A stretch of 64,000 nucleotides of DNA, taken from positions 379,561,120 through 379,625,119 of the forward strand of contig CM019064.1 in the NCBI GenBank assembly GCA_009667805.1. The letters are read 5' to 3'. The stretch is from Leptobrachium leishanense (Eukaryota; Chordata; Amphibia; Anura; Megophryidae). How positions within the stretch are numbered: the stretch's first letter is position 1; each line of letters opens with the position of its first letter. The notes under the pieces are model-generated. The model worked only from the letters and a program-made list of their open reading frames with translations, was not told where the DNA came from and did no database searches. A program made the position numbers and the translations under genes. This document shows, in pieces, positions 23,333-33,895 of the stretch.

Positions 23333-23499
23333 CAGACCTCGGGACCCTCAACCAGGCCAGATTTTGTAGATCACCTTGGGGAAATACAGACTGAATCCTG
23401 TAATCACTGAGCAGAAAATCATATCACCTGTGCTGTGCTTCACATATCTGACAAACATGGCGTGTCAGCGGGTCCTGAGGACAGGTTTGGGAAACACTG
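23333..23499. mobile_element. hAT-type MITE, second copy
   Basis: The same element as 3952-4122 in opposite orientation, ending GTTTGGGAAACACTG. It is flanked by identical 8 bp, TTTTAGGG (23325-23332 and 23500-23507). Two copies with two different perfect 8 bp duplications confirm the exact ends. Confidence 0.88.
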
Positions 23500-23507
23500 T
23501 TTTAGGG

Positions 23508-24397
23508 GCACTTTCTGGAGTCCATTTTCAACTTAATTTTGTTGCAATAAAGAAAATCCCTTTATTTGCTCCAGCATTGACCAGATTGACTATACTTGAT
23601 CTTCTGTAGATCAAGCACCTCAATAATGGTAGTGAAGTGGTTAATAGAAGTTTAAAGAATATATAAAAATTTCACCACAACATTAAACACTATTCCACTG
23701 AAAGATATTTGGTAACAAAATGCACTTTAACACCCGAACTAAAAAAGGCACAAACTACAAGAACTGTATAATACTCGTCACTATAACACAGAAAATTAAA
23801 TATGGAAGAAAAAAAAATGACCAGCACTGTTTGGTTGCTATGGTGGGTATCCAGCCAAATGCATATTGCACTGAGTCCCCCAATGGAGGAAATAACTAAA
23901 ATCCATGGAAAACAGTCCAAAGATATTAAATGTTTATGAGTAATGATGTCATTCCAGTTCACTAATAAGTACACACTTGGTATTTTTATGATATGGTACC
24001 TGATGAGGTGATTTCCACCACAGAGCACAACATACCTTCAAGACTTCCAATTACAGCTATTCTATGAAAATAGTAAGAAACAGTAAAACTAAAGTGATGT
24101 TGAAAAGCTAGTCTAAATACATTGGTTTTCAAATGATCACTACCCGCTACAATCTTATTCTTCCTTTAAGGAAAAGTTTGCTGAATCTTGTCAGATCGGG
24201 CCATGTTATATGGCTATTGCTAGGTTATACCAGGTTCCATGGATATTAGAGTTTGAAATGGTACTTTACAGAAAATGCTGTGTATTCCTGGAATTTTGTT
24301 CCAGTACGAGCAGTAACCTGTAACACAAAGAATCCGTTCAAGAACATTGATGATGTGCACAAAGGTTTCCTTGAGAACAATTATGATAATTTATAAA
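23508..24397. other. Intergenic, nothing recognised
   Basis: AT-rich, no recognised gene or repeat. Confidence 0.45.
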
Positions 24398-24978
24398 GGC
24401 GCAATCAAGTGCATAAACATTAATTTGGTTTACCAAATGTTGACTCCTAGATACAGTTAGGAATTCACAATAGCGTTTCCACTTTCTTCAAATTCTCTGA
24501 AATAGAACACAGATGGAAACCCACCATAGTGTAGTATTGTATTAAAACATAAATCGCTTAAAAAAAGACAAACTCACAATTTAAAAGGCACATAATACAA
24601 GAAGCTCCTGAGGAAGTGAGAACATTCTACTCACGAAACGCGTTGAGCTTGAAAAATTTTGGCAGATACAGCAGTGAGTTGGAGGACTAGAGTCTGAAAG
24701 GGAGGAATTTTACCGGCAGATATCGGGAGGTCTGAGCCACTGCAGCACATGAGTATATGCACATTTTGTTATGTGCCTTTTAAATTGTGAGTTGGTCTTT
24801 GTCTTTTATTAAGCGATTTATGTTTTAATACAATACTACACTATGGTGGGTTTCCATCTGTGTTCTATTTCAGAGAATTTGAAGAAAGTGGAAACACTAT
24901 TGTTAACTCCTAACTGTATCTAGGAGTCCACCTTTGGTAAAACAAATTTATGTTTATGCACGTGATTGCGCCTTTGTT
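24398..24978. repeat. Large inverted repeat carrying a hammerhead ribozyme in its loop
   Basis: The left arm (about 24398-24600) and right arm (about 24768-24978) are reverse complements (for example GGCGCAATCAAGTGCATAAA against TTATGCACGTGATTGCGCC). The loop of about 170 bp begins with the hammerhead at 24602-24650. Same design as 18904-19601 and 49266-49667. Confidence 0.88.
24602..24650 (+). ncRNA. Type I hammerhead ribozyme, consensus core
   Basis: Stem I AAGCTC (24602-24607) pairs perfectly with GAGCTT (24645-24650). The core CTGAGGA (24608-24614) matches CUGANGA exactly. Stem II is GTGAG / CTCAC (24616-24620 with 24630-24634) around a 9-nt loop. GAAACGCGTT follows (24635-24644). Stem III can only be ACG/CGT, which is too short to close on itself but is self-complementary, so it could form between two RNA copies, as described for minimal hammerheads of retroelements. 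The expected cut is after the H base following CGT, before GAGCTT. Confidence 0.82.
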
Positions 24979-25074
24979 AATTCTTTGTATTGGTTATTTT
25001 TAAAGGGCTCCAAGGTGCACTTATGCATTAGGCTGCAGTTGGGTGTCGAGTAACTGGTCAGAATTGTATATATT

Positions 25075-25209
25075 TATGATAATTTATAAAGCACCAACAA
25101 ATTCCATAGTGCAGCACAATAATTAGGAAATAAATAAACTGAATTAACAATGTTAGAAACACTGAGAATGATAGAAAAAAAAGGACCCTTCTCAAGAGCG
25201 TAACGTCTA
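25075..25209 (-). repeat. L2-type LINE 3' tail fragment
   Basis: AATTTATAAAGCACCAACAA and later GACCCTTCTCAAGAGCGTAA: the complement of the L2 tail (GAGCAGGGCCCT...GGCGCTTTATAAAT). It is cut off on the right by the element starting at 25210. Confidence 0.65.
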
Positions 25210-25657
25210 AGGCTCGGGTCAGACGAGCGCAGTGATCACGTCCGTGTTGCTACACATTCTAACATCCGTGGTAACATACAATGATAGTCAATAGAGACCC
25301 ACACATGACGTACGTCCGCACAGAAGGGCGGACGCACAACGGACGCGGAAAACGGACGCAAGTTAGGCAAGAACGTAAAACCACTAGAACGGACGTGTGG
25401 AATGCGCCATGTTCGCAAAGTCCACATAGCTTTGTGTGTGAGTGAAGGAACAAAGTCAGACGGACTGCATTTTTGACGTCCGGCATTTTGACGGACAAAA
25501 TGTTTTTCATATTAATTTATTTTCCCTTCTACTTCAGTCAAAAAAAGTCAGTCACAAAAACGGACTGTGTGGCCACTAACTTGTCGTCAGTCAGAAAGTA
25601 CATCCGTTGTGCACGGACGCACAGTCCACACAGAATGTGTTCGTCTGACCCTAGCCT
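25210..25657. mobile_element. MITE with AGGCTCGGGTCAGACGAG ends
   Basis: The left end AGGCTCGGGTCAGACGAGCG is complementary to the right end (TTCGTCTGACCCTAGCCT). GC-rich and rich in ACGGACG-type words. Related to 15349-15676. Confidence 0.7.
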
Positions 25658-25990
25658 GCGGGCTCACAAGCGTTTTTCAGAGCGGAAGGAATGTCCGTGA
25701 GAGTGGACGTTCCTTCCATTCTGACCCCGTGTGGCCATCTCGCTGAGGGCAGTTAGTACACTGAGCACTGCAAAGCAAGATCCTCCTAAGGAGGATCGTG
25801 CTCAACGCTTTGTAGCCCTGTCAGAGTCCGTTGTAGCTTTTTGATAGGTAGTGCTTTTTGACTTCCGGTGGTAGTGCACACAATTCATGTGCGTGGCCCT
25901 ACCTGTCGATCCGTCACAAAGCTGCGATGGATGCAGGGAAGTGCGGTCACACGGACGCACTCCGTGCGCTCGTGTGACCGCAGCCGAAGA
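25658..25990 (-). mobile_element. Partial MITE of the same family, reverse orientation
   Basis: It carries GGACGTTCCTTCC and GATCCTCCTAAGGAGGATC-type sequence shared with the right half of 15349-15676, and ends GTGCGCTCGTGTGACCGCAG, a diverged family terminus. It may have been joined by insertion of the neighbouring copy. Confidence 0.5.
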
Positions 25991-26292
25991 GGAGAGGGGT
26001 AACACATAAAGGTGAGGGTAAACAAATAATCAGAATACTCTACACATCTCAGAGATGGGCCAGTCAGTGCCATCTTGATCCATATTCTAACGATTGAGGT
26101 TTGTATAGTTCCCATATATCTTTTCAGCACAGCGATCTATTAAAAAGTACTTCCAAATCTTACAAACCGCTTTACATTTGTCATTCCCTCCATTTTTGCG
26201 CAGACGGTTTTGCATCACCCATATTTTGAAAGGTAGCATTATATCTGCCACATAGTCCTCTGAAGTTTAATTGTCATAAGGCGTTAATTAAA
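25991..26292. other. Intergenic, nothing recognised
   Basis: About 300 bp of AT-rich sequence leading to the TA target of the Tc1 element. Confidence 0.4.
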
Positions 26293-26420
26293 TACAGTGC
26301 GGGAAAAATTATTTGATCACCTGCTGATTTTGTACGTTTGCCCACTGACAAAGAAATGATCCGTCTATAATTTTAATGGTAGGTTTATTCTAACAGTGAC
26401 ACACAGAATAACAACAAAAC

Positions 26421-27246
26421 AAAAAATCCAGAAAACCACATTTCAAAAAAGTTATAAATTGATTTCACTCATTAAAATGCAAATCAATCAGCAAGATTTC
26501 TGGCTCCCAGGTTTCTTTTATACAGGTAACGAGCTGAGATTAGGAGCAATCTCTTAACCCTTTCGCTGCTGAGGCTTTTCACACCTCTGTGCTGAGGTCA
26601 TTTTTACCGCTTTCGCTCCTCTTGTTTAACCGCGTTTTGTAGCCATATTTTGATATATGACCCAGACATATTATATATCGTTCTTTCCAGCAGACTCCAA
26701 AGATTCATAATATGTCATTATTATATGTATTCGTTATGTCATGTCTGTATATTATAACAATCGTTAGTGCAGCATTATTGTTCACATTATAATTGAAATG
26801 GGAACAATATTGCTGCATTAACAAAACAAAAACAAAAAATCCAGAAAACCACATTTCAAAAAAGTTATAAATTGATTTCACTCATTAAAATGCAAATCAA
26901 TCAGCAAGATTTCTGGCTCCCAGGTTTCTTTTATACAGGTAACGAGCTGAGATTAGGAGCAATCTCTTAACCCTTTCGCTGCTGAGGCTTTTCACACCTC
27001 TGTGCTGAGGTCATTTTTACCGCTTTCGCTCCTCTTGTTTAACCGCGTTTTGTAGCCATATTTTGATATATGACCCAGACATATTATATATCGTTCTTTC
27101 CAGCAGACTCCAAAGATTCATAATATGTCATTATTATATGTATTCGTTATGTCATGTCTGTATATTATAACAATCGTTAGTGCAGCATTATTGTTCACAT
27201 TATAATTGAAATGGGAACAATATTGCTGCATTAACAAAACAAAAAC
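26421..27246. repeat. 413 bp tandem duplication
   Basis: 26421-26833 and 26834-27246 are near-perfect direct copies with a 413 bp period. The unit joins Tc1 DNA and the left end of the piggyBac-like element, so it formed after that insertion. Short A-rich words (ACAAAACAAAAA) at the junctions suggest slippage or microhomology. Confidence 0.9.
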
Positions 27247-27922
27247 AAAAAAAATACTTATTTATTTATTTTTAGAATTTTTTTTAAATACATATATTTT
27301 TTTATTTTTAATTTAAATTTTTTTAAAAAACTTTTTTCATTATCATGTTTGATATCGTTGGAAAGGCCATGCTCTGATCGATCCAACGACATCAAACATT
27401 AACCGCTAGCTGCCACGGATCGGGAGATAGGGGGTTCCAATGAACCCCCTATCTCCACCATTGGTGGCAGCTAGGGGTTAACTCCAGGACTGGCGTCATC
27501 GTGCAATGCACGATGACGCCAGTCCTCAGGGGGAGTTCCCGGAGGCTTGGCCGACATCCAAGATGTCGGCCAGCTCCGGGAAAGTATCACGAACCGGCGC
27601 TTTACAGCTCCGATTCGTGATCCGGCTCCCCAGGGGTTAATGAAAGCCACCGTTTGGAAGGGCAGGCTGTGCCCTTCCAAACGGTGCCTGGATTAACCTC
27701 CTGCTCTCCGGCGATTGGGAGGGAGAGAGGTCCGCGCGGCCGCGATGACATCTAATTACTCCGCCGGGGTCCCGAGTGCTGGGCTGACATCCGGGGGGCG
27801 CAGCAATCCGCTGGAATCCGGCGGATTGCTGCCTCCTGTGCATGGACACGCTCAGCGCGTCCATAGCACAGGAGAACCACTTGGCTGGACGTGCTGGACG
27901 TCCATAGCAGCCAAGTGGTTAA
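26554..27922. mobile_element. piggyBac-like non-autonomous element with hairpin array
   Basis: Flanked by TTAA (26554-26557 and 27919-27922). Inner ends CCCTTTCGCTGCTGAGG and the complement CCACTTGGCTGCTATGG are related inverted repeats. No transposase. From about 27350 to 27918 it is a run of consecutive hairpins (for example GACTGGCGTCATCGTGC and its complement). The length includes the 413 bp tandem duplication. A second copy is at 40769-41532. Confidence 0.75.
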
Positions 27923-28207
27923 AGTGACTGCTCCTAATCTCAGCTTGTTACCTGTATAAAAGACACCTGTCCACGGAAGCAATCAATCAGATTCCAAACT
28001 CTCCATGGCGAAGACCAAAGAGCTGTCCAAGGATGTCAGGGACAAGATTGTAGACCTACACAAGGCTGGAATGGGCTACCATTGCCAAGCAGCTTGGTGA
28101 GAAGGTGACAACAGTTGGTGTGATTATTTGCAAATGGACGAAATACAAACTGTCAATCGCCCTCGGTCTGGGGCTCCATGCAAGATCTTACCACGTGGAG
28201 TTTCAAT

Positions 28208-29797
28208 CAGGGGCGTTGCTACGTGGGGGCGGGGGGTGCAGCCCGCACCAGGTGACACCCGCCTTTAGGGTGACACCGTCACCCTAAGGGCGGGTGTCTC
28301 ACCCTCCGCCGCGTGTTCGCTCCGTGCAAGCGTCCGAAGCATGCAGCTTCGGCGCTCGCCTGGGGGAAACACGTGACCAGCTGATCGCGGCTAGTCATGT
28401 GCCTCCCCCAGGCGAGTGCCCAAGCTGCATGCTTCGGACGCTCGCAGGGAGCGAACACGCAGCAGAGGAGGTGAGCTGGGGGGGCCATTAATATCCTTGA
28501 GCTGCTGGGGCCTTGCTCATATCCATGAGCTGGGGGCAAATCCATGAGCTGGGGCAAATCCATGTGCTGGGGCAGTATCCATGTGCTGGGGCATATCCAT
28601 GAGCTGGGGCAGTATCCATGAGCTGGGGCATATCCATGTGCTGGGGCATATCCATGAGCTGGGGGCATATCCATGAGCTGGGGCATATCCATGCGCTGGG
28701 GTATATCCATGAGCTGGGGCATATCCATGAGCTGGGGCATATCCATGAGCTGGGGCATAATCCATGAGCTGGCGCAAATCCATGAGCTGGGGCAGTATCC
28801 ATGTGCTGGGGCATATCCATGAGCTGGGGCATATCCATGTGCTGGGGCAGTATCCATGAGCTGGGGCATATCCATGAGCTGGGGCATATCTATGTGCTGG
28901 GTCAGTATCCATGAGCTGGGGCAAATCCATGAGCTGGGGGCATATCCATGAACTGGGGGCATATCCATGAGCTGGGACAGTAACCATGAGCTGGGGCATA
29001 TCCATGAGCTGGGGCATATCCATGAGCTGGGGGCAATATCAATGAGAGGAGCTGGGTGCATAGCCATGAGAGGAGCTGGGGCAGTATATCCATGAGAGCA
29101 GCTGGGGCAGTATATCCATGAGAGCAGCTGGGGCAGTATATCCATGAGAGGAGCTGGGGCAAAATCCATGAGAGGAGCTGGGGCATATCCATGAGAGCTG
29201 CTGGGGCATATCCATGTGTGCTGGGGGCAGTATCCATGTGTGCTTGGGGTAGTATCCATGTGTGCTGGGGACATATCCTTGAGAGATGGGGCTATATCCA
29301 TGTGTGAGCTGGTCTGGGGAAGTATATCCATGTGTGAGCTGGTCTGGGGCAATATATCCATGTGTGAGCTAAGGCGCAATATATCCATGTGTGAGCTGAG
29401 GCGCAATATATCCATATGTGAGCTGAGGCGCAATATATCCATATGTGAGCTGCTGGGGGCAATATATAATTGTGAACTGGGGCAATATATCCATATGTGA
29501 GCTGGGGGCAATATATATCCATGGGTGAGCTGCTGGGGGCAATATATATCCATGTGTGCTTTCACTGCCTTCGAACAGGCACCGTACTTGCTGGCAGTTG
29601 GCAAAAAAATTTGTGAGCATATGAGAGAGCTGCACAGCAATAAACCTCACAGTAATGTGCGCTGTGTGTATGAGCATTCAGTGTTATATGGGAGTACTGA
29701 TTTAGGAGTAAGAGTAGTTAAAAAAATCCGTAAAAATAGCGGGGGGTGACACCATAAGTTACCGCACCGGGTGACACCAACCCTAGTGACGCCACTG
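28208..29797. mobile_element. hAT-type non-autonomous element carrying a minisatellite
   Basis: 1,590 bp flanked by the identical 8 bp GTTTCAAT (28200-28207 and 29798-29805). Terminal repeats are CAGGGGCGTTGCTA and the complement CAGTGGCGTCACTA. Next to the left end is a long hairpin (about 28303-28470) and then the minisatellite (28498-29560). At about 29565-29590 a short piece (TTCACTGCCTTCGAACAGGC) matches the interior of the elements at 8422-10317. No transposase. Confidence 0.88.
28498..29560. repeat. 18 bp minisatellite GAGCTGGGGCATATCCAT
   Basis: About 1 kb of 18-19 bp units, later changing to longer variants (GAGCTGCTGGGGGCAATATA and GTGTGAGCTGGTCTGGGG types). Because 18 is a multiple of 3, long minus-strand frames appear (up to 453 codons) with HGYAPA and SSWICP repeats; these are artefacts of the repeat. 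Confidence 0.92.
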
Positions 29798-31252
29798 GTT
29801 TCAATGATCACGAGACCGGTGAGGAATCAGGCTAGGACTGCACAGGAGGATCTTGTCAATGATCTCAAGGAAGCTGGGACCATAGTCACCAAGAAAACAA
29901 TTGGTAACACACTACGCCATGAAGGACTGAAATCCTGCAGCACCCGTAAATTCCCTCTGCTCAAGAAAGCACATCTACATTCCCGTCTGAAGTTCGCCAA
30001 TGACCAACTGAATGATTCAGAGGAGAACAGGGTGAAAGTGTTGTGGTCAGATGAGACCAAAACCAAGTTCTTTGGCATCAACTGAGCTCGCCATGTTTGG
30101 AGGTGGAGGAATGCTACCTATGACCCCAAGAACACCATCCCCACCGTCAAACATGGAGGTGGAAACATTATGCTTTGGGGGTGTATTGCTGCTAAGGGTA
30201 CAGGACAACTTCACAGCATCAAAGGGACAATGGACGTGACCATGTACTGTCAATTCTTGGGTGAGACCCTCCTTCCCTCAGCCAGGGCATTGGAAATGGG
30301 TCGTGGATGGGTATACCAGCATGAAAATGACCCAAAACACACAGCTAAGGTAACAAAGGAGTGGCTCAAGAAGCACATTAAGGTCCAGGAGTGGCCTAGC
30401 CTGTCTCCAGACCTTAATCCCATAGAAAATCTGTGAATGGAGCTGAAGCTTTGAATTGCCAAACGTCAGTCTCAAACCCTTAATGACTTGGCCAGGATCT
30501 GCAAAGAGGAGTGGGACAAAATCCCTCCTGAGTTGTGCAAACCTGGTGGCCAACTGGCCAACTGGCCAACAGCAAGAAATGTTTGACCTCTGTGATTGCC
30601 AACAAGGGTTTTGCCACCAAATACTAGGTCATGTTTTACGAAGGAGTCTAATGCTTATTTATCTCATTAAAATGCAAATCAATTTATAACTTTTTTGAAA
30701 TGCGTTTTTCTGGATGTTTTGTTGTTATTCTGTCTTTCACTTAAAATAAACTTACCATTAAAATTATGGACTGGGGGCGTGGCTTGGTGCCTGAAGAGAG
30801 CAGTCGCATGCCTGAGCAGCTCCTGCTGAATTACTTTGATATTTAATTTTTCACGCTGCCTTCTGACTACCCCTGCCTGCTTTTCATACTGCGACCTGCC
30901 CGGGACCAGGTGACACATAATTTTTTCCGTGGGACTTTCACACGTTCGCCCTGACCGAGCTGCTAGTTTTCGGGCCTAGTGTGGGGTGACGCAGATCGCC
31001 ATTTTGCCACCTTGTGCTCCTTCATTCTCCACAATCCCTGTGCACCCCCAGCAATGGGCAAGCGGGATAAGAAGTCCGGAGCAGTGGAGTGCCCAGGTCT
31101 ACCGGACATTCGGGTCGCGCTTGCGGGCCCGAGGGACGTGAGTACTCTGCCCCGACCCCCGGTGGAGGTTGTGTCCTGCGAGGTGGGCCCTGATGTCTCC
31201 CCGCGAGCGGTGACCCGAAGCCCTTCTGGCTGACGCCCGCGCCTCATGGGCT

Positions 31253-31972
31253 ATGGAGATTGCGGAGGTGCGTTCCGATCTCTCCTCCCTCCGCGAGGAG
31301 GTGGTGGAGCTTGACGCCCGGACCTGCACCTTGGCGGCAACGCAAGATGAGGCCTCTTCGCAATTTAGTGCACTCCATACCCAAGTTGCCGGTCTGCAGT
31401 CTGCCCTGTTGGCCATGGAGGCCCGACATCGACGGCGGAACCTAAAGCTGAGGGGTATCCCGGACGCTTTCCCTGCCTCTGACCTACTGCTACTGGCCAA
31501 CTGGATGGTAAAAGCCGTCCTTTCCCTCCCTGATGGTGCCCCGGACCCAGTGCTATCTGCGATCAGGGTCCGCAAGGCGGCGGCGGCCCCTCAGACCGCC
31601 ACAAAGGACGTTATCGTGGTGTTGGGAGATGTCGTTGTGCGAGAACGCTTTCTGGGGGCGACGATCCGTGCTCCTCCGCTTCGATTTGAGGGACTGGACA
31701 TTACTGTCTTCCGCGACCTACCATTTCTGGCCCTGGCAGCCCGGCGACAATATGGACAGATTACGGCCACTCTCCGGGCCCACGAAGTCCGTTATCATTG
31801 GGGTGTGTCGGGATCCTTACTCATCCATCAGGGCGCTGAGGTTCTTGTGGCCTCGACGTTGGAGGAGGCCCGGACACACCTGTCGGCCTTGGGTCTACCG
31901 CGCCGTCTGGGCACTGTTGACGGGAAACAGTCGCGGTCACCGTCGGTAGTGCAACCCTATGACCCAGACTAG
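31253..31972 (+). CDS. L1-type ORF1 protein (RNA-binding LINE protein)
   Basis: 239 codons, intact. Residues 1-60 have a heptad-like pattern (MEIAEVRSDLSSLREEVVEL) typical of the ORF1p trimerising coiled coil. Residues about 60-140 resemble the RRM-like domain, starting RRRNLKLRGIPDAFPASDLL, the well known ORF1p RRNNLRIRGIPE-type motif. The rest (ARRQYGQITATLRAHEVRYH and onward) matches the C-terminal RNA-binding domain. ORF1p coats LINE RNA and acts as a nucleic-acid chaperone. It reads through without stops, unlike the rest of the element. Upstream ATG at 31052 in another frame is not supported. Codon use is GC-rich compared with surrounding DNA. Confidence 0.8.
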   Translation: MEIAEVRSDLSSLREEVVELDARTCTLAATQDEASSQFSALHTQVAGLQSALLAMEARHRRRNLKLRGIPDAFPASDLLLLANWMVKAVLSLPDGAPDPVLSAIRVRKAAAAPQTATKDVIVVLGDVVVRERFLGATIRAPPLRFEGLDITVFRDLPFLALAARRQYGQITATLRAHEVRYHWGVSGSLLIHQGAEVLVASTLEEARTHLSALGLPRRLGTVDGKQSRSPSVVQPYDPD

Positions 31973-32539
31973 CCTCTGAGACACGACTACCCTCCACTCC
32001 CACCCAGCTGAGATCGGCGCTGGCCGCTCTCCGTCCTTCACTATAACCAGATCTGCTACTTGATGACTCCATGCTCCCCTTCCTTCCTTGCTTTCAACCC
32101 ACTCTCTCCTATCCCCCCTTTCCTACCCACTTTTTCTCCCCTCCCCCCCTTTTATTATTTATATTATATCTAAATTTTTTATTTTTTTTTGGGTTGGAGG
32201 TATGGTTTTACTGAGGGTGAGCCATAGAGCGGTCACCTAGGCTCGCACTGTCCTCTTGGCCCCTCAGTGACCTTTGCCCTGTGGTTCCTCTGTGGCCCTC
32301 TGTTTCCCAGTGAGGTCTCAGAGGCGCGCTGCTGAGCACCACCTTTTGATATGGGCTGCCTTTTCCATCTTCTCTGTCTTGACGGAGAAATATTTTTTTT
32401 TTCTTCTCCCTCCCCTCTCTTTTCCATCTCTTCTCTCCCCTTTACTTATCCTTTCTTGACTCCCTTCCCTTTTTTATGCCCTGCGATCGCTTACAACTTT
32501 TGTTACCATGTTTATGTTGGTTGTACTTGCCTGCCTACC
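31973..32539 (+). other. LINE 3' region before the copia insertion
   Basis: Pyrimidine-rich sequence (CCCTTCCTTCCTTGCTTTC, CTCCCCTCCCCCCCTTTTA). No ORF2 motif is seen. It resumes after the copia element at 37112. Confidence 0.6.
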
Positions 32540-32819
32540 TGTTGGAGATACAACAGCATATAATATACTATGGACTGCAGGTGGCGCTGTTAGTACAGGT
32601 TAAATGTGTTCTAAACTCGTTGGTATATGTTCACAGGAAATAAGTCTCTATTGTCTCTGCTTTACTTCCTTCTTCCTTTCTAGCTGTGTGATGATGAAGC
32701 ATCCTGATATATATCCAGTGACTAATCTGTTATAAGTTGTTTTATTGCTATATGCACAAAGTAAAGTTCTCTACTGCAGATTCACAAGACTCCAGTGCCT
32801 CTTTCATACATAACCAACA
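32540..32819 (+). repeat. Copia 5' LTR
   Basis: 280 bp, begins TGTTGGAGATACAACAGCAT and ends CATAACCAACA. The only difference I see from the 3' LTR is CATATAATATAC here versus CATATATTATAC there. Confidence 0.95.
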
Positions 32820-32839
32820 GGTTATGGGCCCAGACACTG
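32820..32839 (+). promoter_or_regulatory. Primer-binding site complementary to the anticodon arm of initiator tRNA-Met
   Basis: GGTTATGGGCCCAG directly after the LTR is the complement of CTGGGCCCATAACC, the anticodon stem-loop region of eukaryotic initiator tRNA-Met. Priming from an internal half-tRNA rather than the tRNA 3' end is the known arrangement in Drosophila copia and relatives. Confidence 0.85.
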
Positions 32840-32929
32840 AAAACGAAACTACAAATCAGTAAGTGCTGCAGCTATCATCCAAATACCTGCTGTGTGTGAG
32901 GAAAGGAGCTGCATCCAATATACTGAAAG

Positions 32930-33895
32930 ATGGCAAGTGGCTCAGATGTGAAATATGCAATAGCAAAGCTAAACAATACCAATTATCAGCTGTGGAAGTT
33001 TAAGCTGGAAATGCTGTTATCCAAAGATGATCTGTGGCAGGTGCTGGATACAATCAGACCCACTGACAACCCAGAAGAATGGGACAAAAGAAACAGGCAA
33101 GCAAAAGCAGTTATAAGCCTGTTAGTGGAGGATGATCAACTAATCCATATAAGAAAAGAAAACACAGCTAAAGGTATGTGGACTGCGCTACAGAAACTGC
33201 ACGAGCGTTCAAACTTAAACAGTAAACTATATCTGCTACGTAAACTGTATAAGATGAGGCTGGAAAAAGGCCAGGAAATGTGTGAACATGTGAACGCTAT
33301 GCTGGAAATTGTGGAGCAATTACGTGCAATTGGAGAAGAAATAAAAGACAATCATGTAGTGGCATTACTATTATGCAGCCTTCCAGAATCATATAGTGCC
33401 CTGATAAACGCTCTAGAAACCAGACCAGAGGAAGAACTAACACTGGAATATGCTAAAGGGAAATTAATTGATGAATACAACAGAAAGAAGGAAAATATAC
33501 GTGGTGAAGAGAATGACAAAACAGAAGTAGCTCTAAAGGTGAATGAAAACACAAAACAAAACAAAGAGACCAGAGTGTGTTTTCGCTGCAAAAGGACAGG
33601 TCATTTGAAATATAATTGTTCAATCTGGAAAGCAGAACAGCGAAGGAGAGAGACATTCACAAAAGAAAGAGCTAAAGCAGCCACACAGGAAAGCAAAGAC
33701 ACAGCGTGGAGTGCAAGTTTTAAAGTAACTCAGAATACTACCCCGCATGGATGGTACATTGACTCAGGAGCAACAAGTCACATGACCAGTGATGAGACCT
33801 TCTTCACAGAAATTAATTTTAATACAAAAGACAAAGTCTTCCTAGCAAATGGGAAAAGTATTACATCAGAAGGTAAAAAGGTCAAGGATTTCTGA
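32930..33895 (+). CDS. gag-pol: Copia Gag plus start of protease
   Basis: 321 codons. Residues 1-200 are a copia-type Gag capsid (starts MASGSDVKYAIAKLNNTNYQ; the YQLWKFKLEMLL region is the typical N-terminal domain). A CCHC zinc knuckle is at C217-C220-H225-C230 and binds the element RNA. The aspartic protease active site WYIDSGATSHM has its aspartate at residue 278. The frame then stops at 33895 after a shift in a five-A run near 33878, while the protein similarity continues in another frame downstream. The ATG at 32930 is the first in frame after the primer-binding site and a roughly 110 bp leader. With the shift this copy would make Gag and a partial protease only. Confidence 0.9.
   Translation: MASGSDVKYAIAKLNNTNYQLWKFKLEMLLSKDDLWQVLDTIRPTDNPEEWDKRNRQAKAVISLLVEDDQLIHIRKENTAKGMWTALQKLHERSNLNSKLYLLRKLYKMRLEKGQEMCEHVNAMLEIVEQLRAIGEEIKDNHVVALLLCSLPESYSALINALETRPEEELTLEYAKGKLIDEYNRKKENIRGEENDKTEVALKVNENTKQNKETRVCFRCKRTGHLKYNCSIWKAEQRRRETFTKERAKAATQESKDTAWSASFKVTQNTTPHGWYIDSGATSHMTSDETFFTEINFNTKDKVFLANGKSITSEGKKVKDF

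Larger units (their letters stand above)
28005..30627 (+). pseudogene. Tc1 transposase remnant, interrupted
   Basis: The start codon at 28005 opens [18 protein letters not shown], the helix-turn-helix DNA-binding start of a Tc1-type transposase. The reading frame is already disturbed before 28200 and is then cut by the hAT element (28208-29797). It resumes at about 29806 with the second DNA-binding part and the DDE/D domain: VLWSDETKTKFFG near 30045, ENDPKHTAK near 30325 and [10 protein letters not shown] near 30405. In-frame TGA codons follow FGIN (about 30082) and PIENL (about 30434). The final TAG is near 30625. The product cannot be made as one protein, so this element is dead. Confidence 0.85.

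Noticed and set aside
28279..29640. 453-codon minus-strand frame
   Set aside because: Same reason: an 18 bp repeat read in a multiple of three; no gene features.
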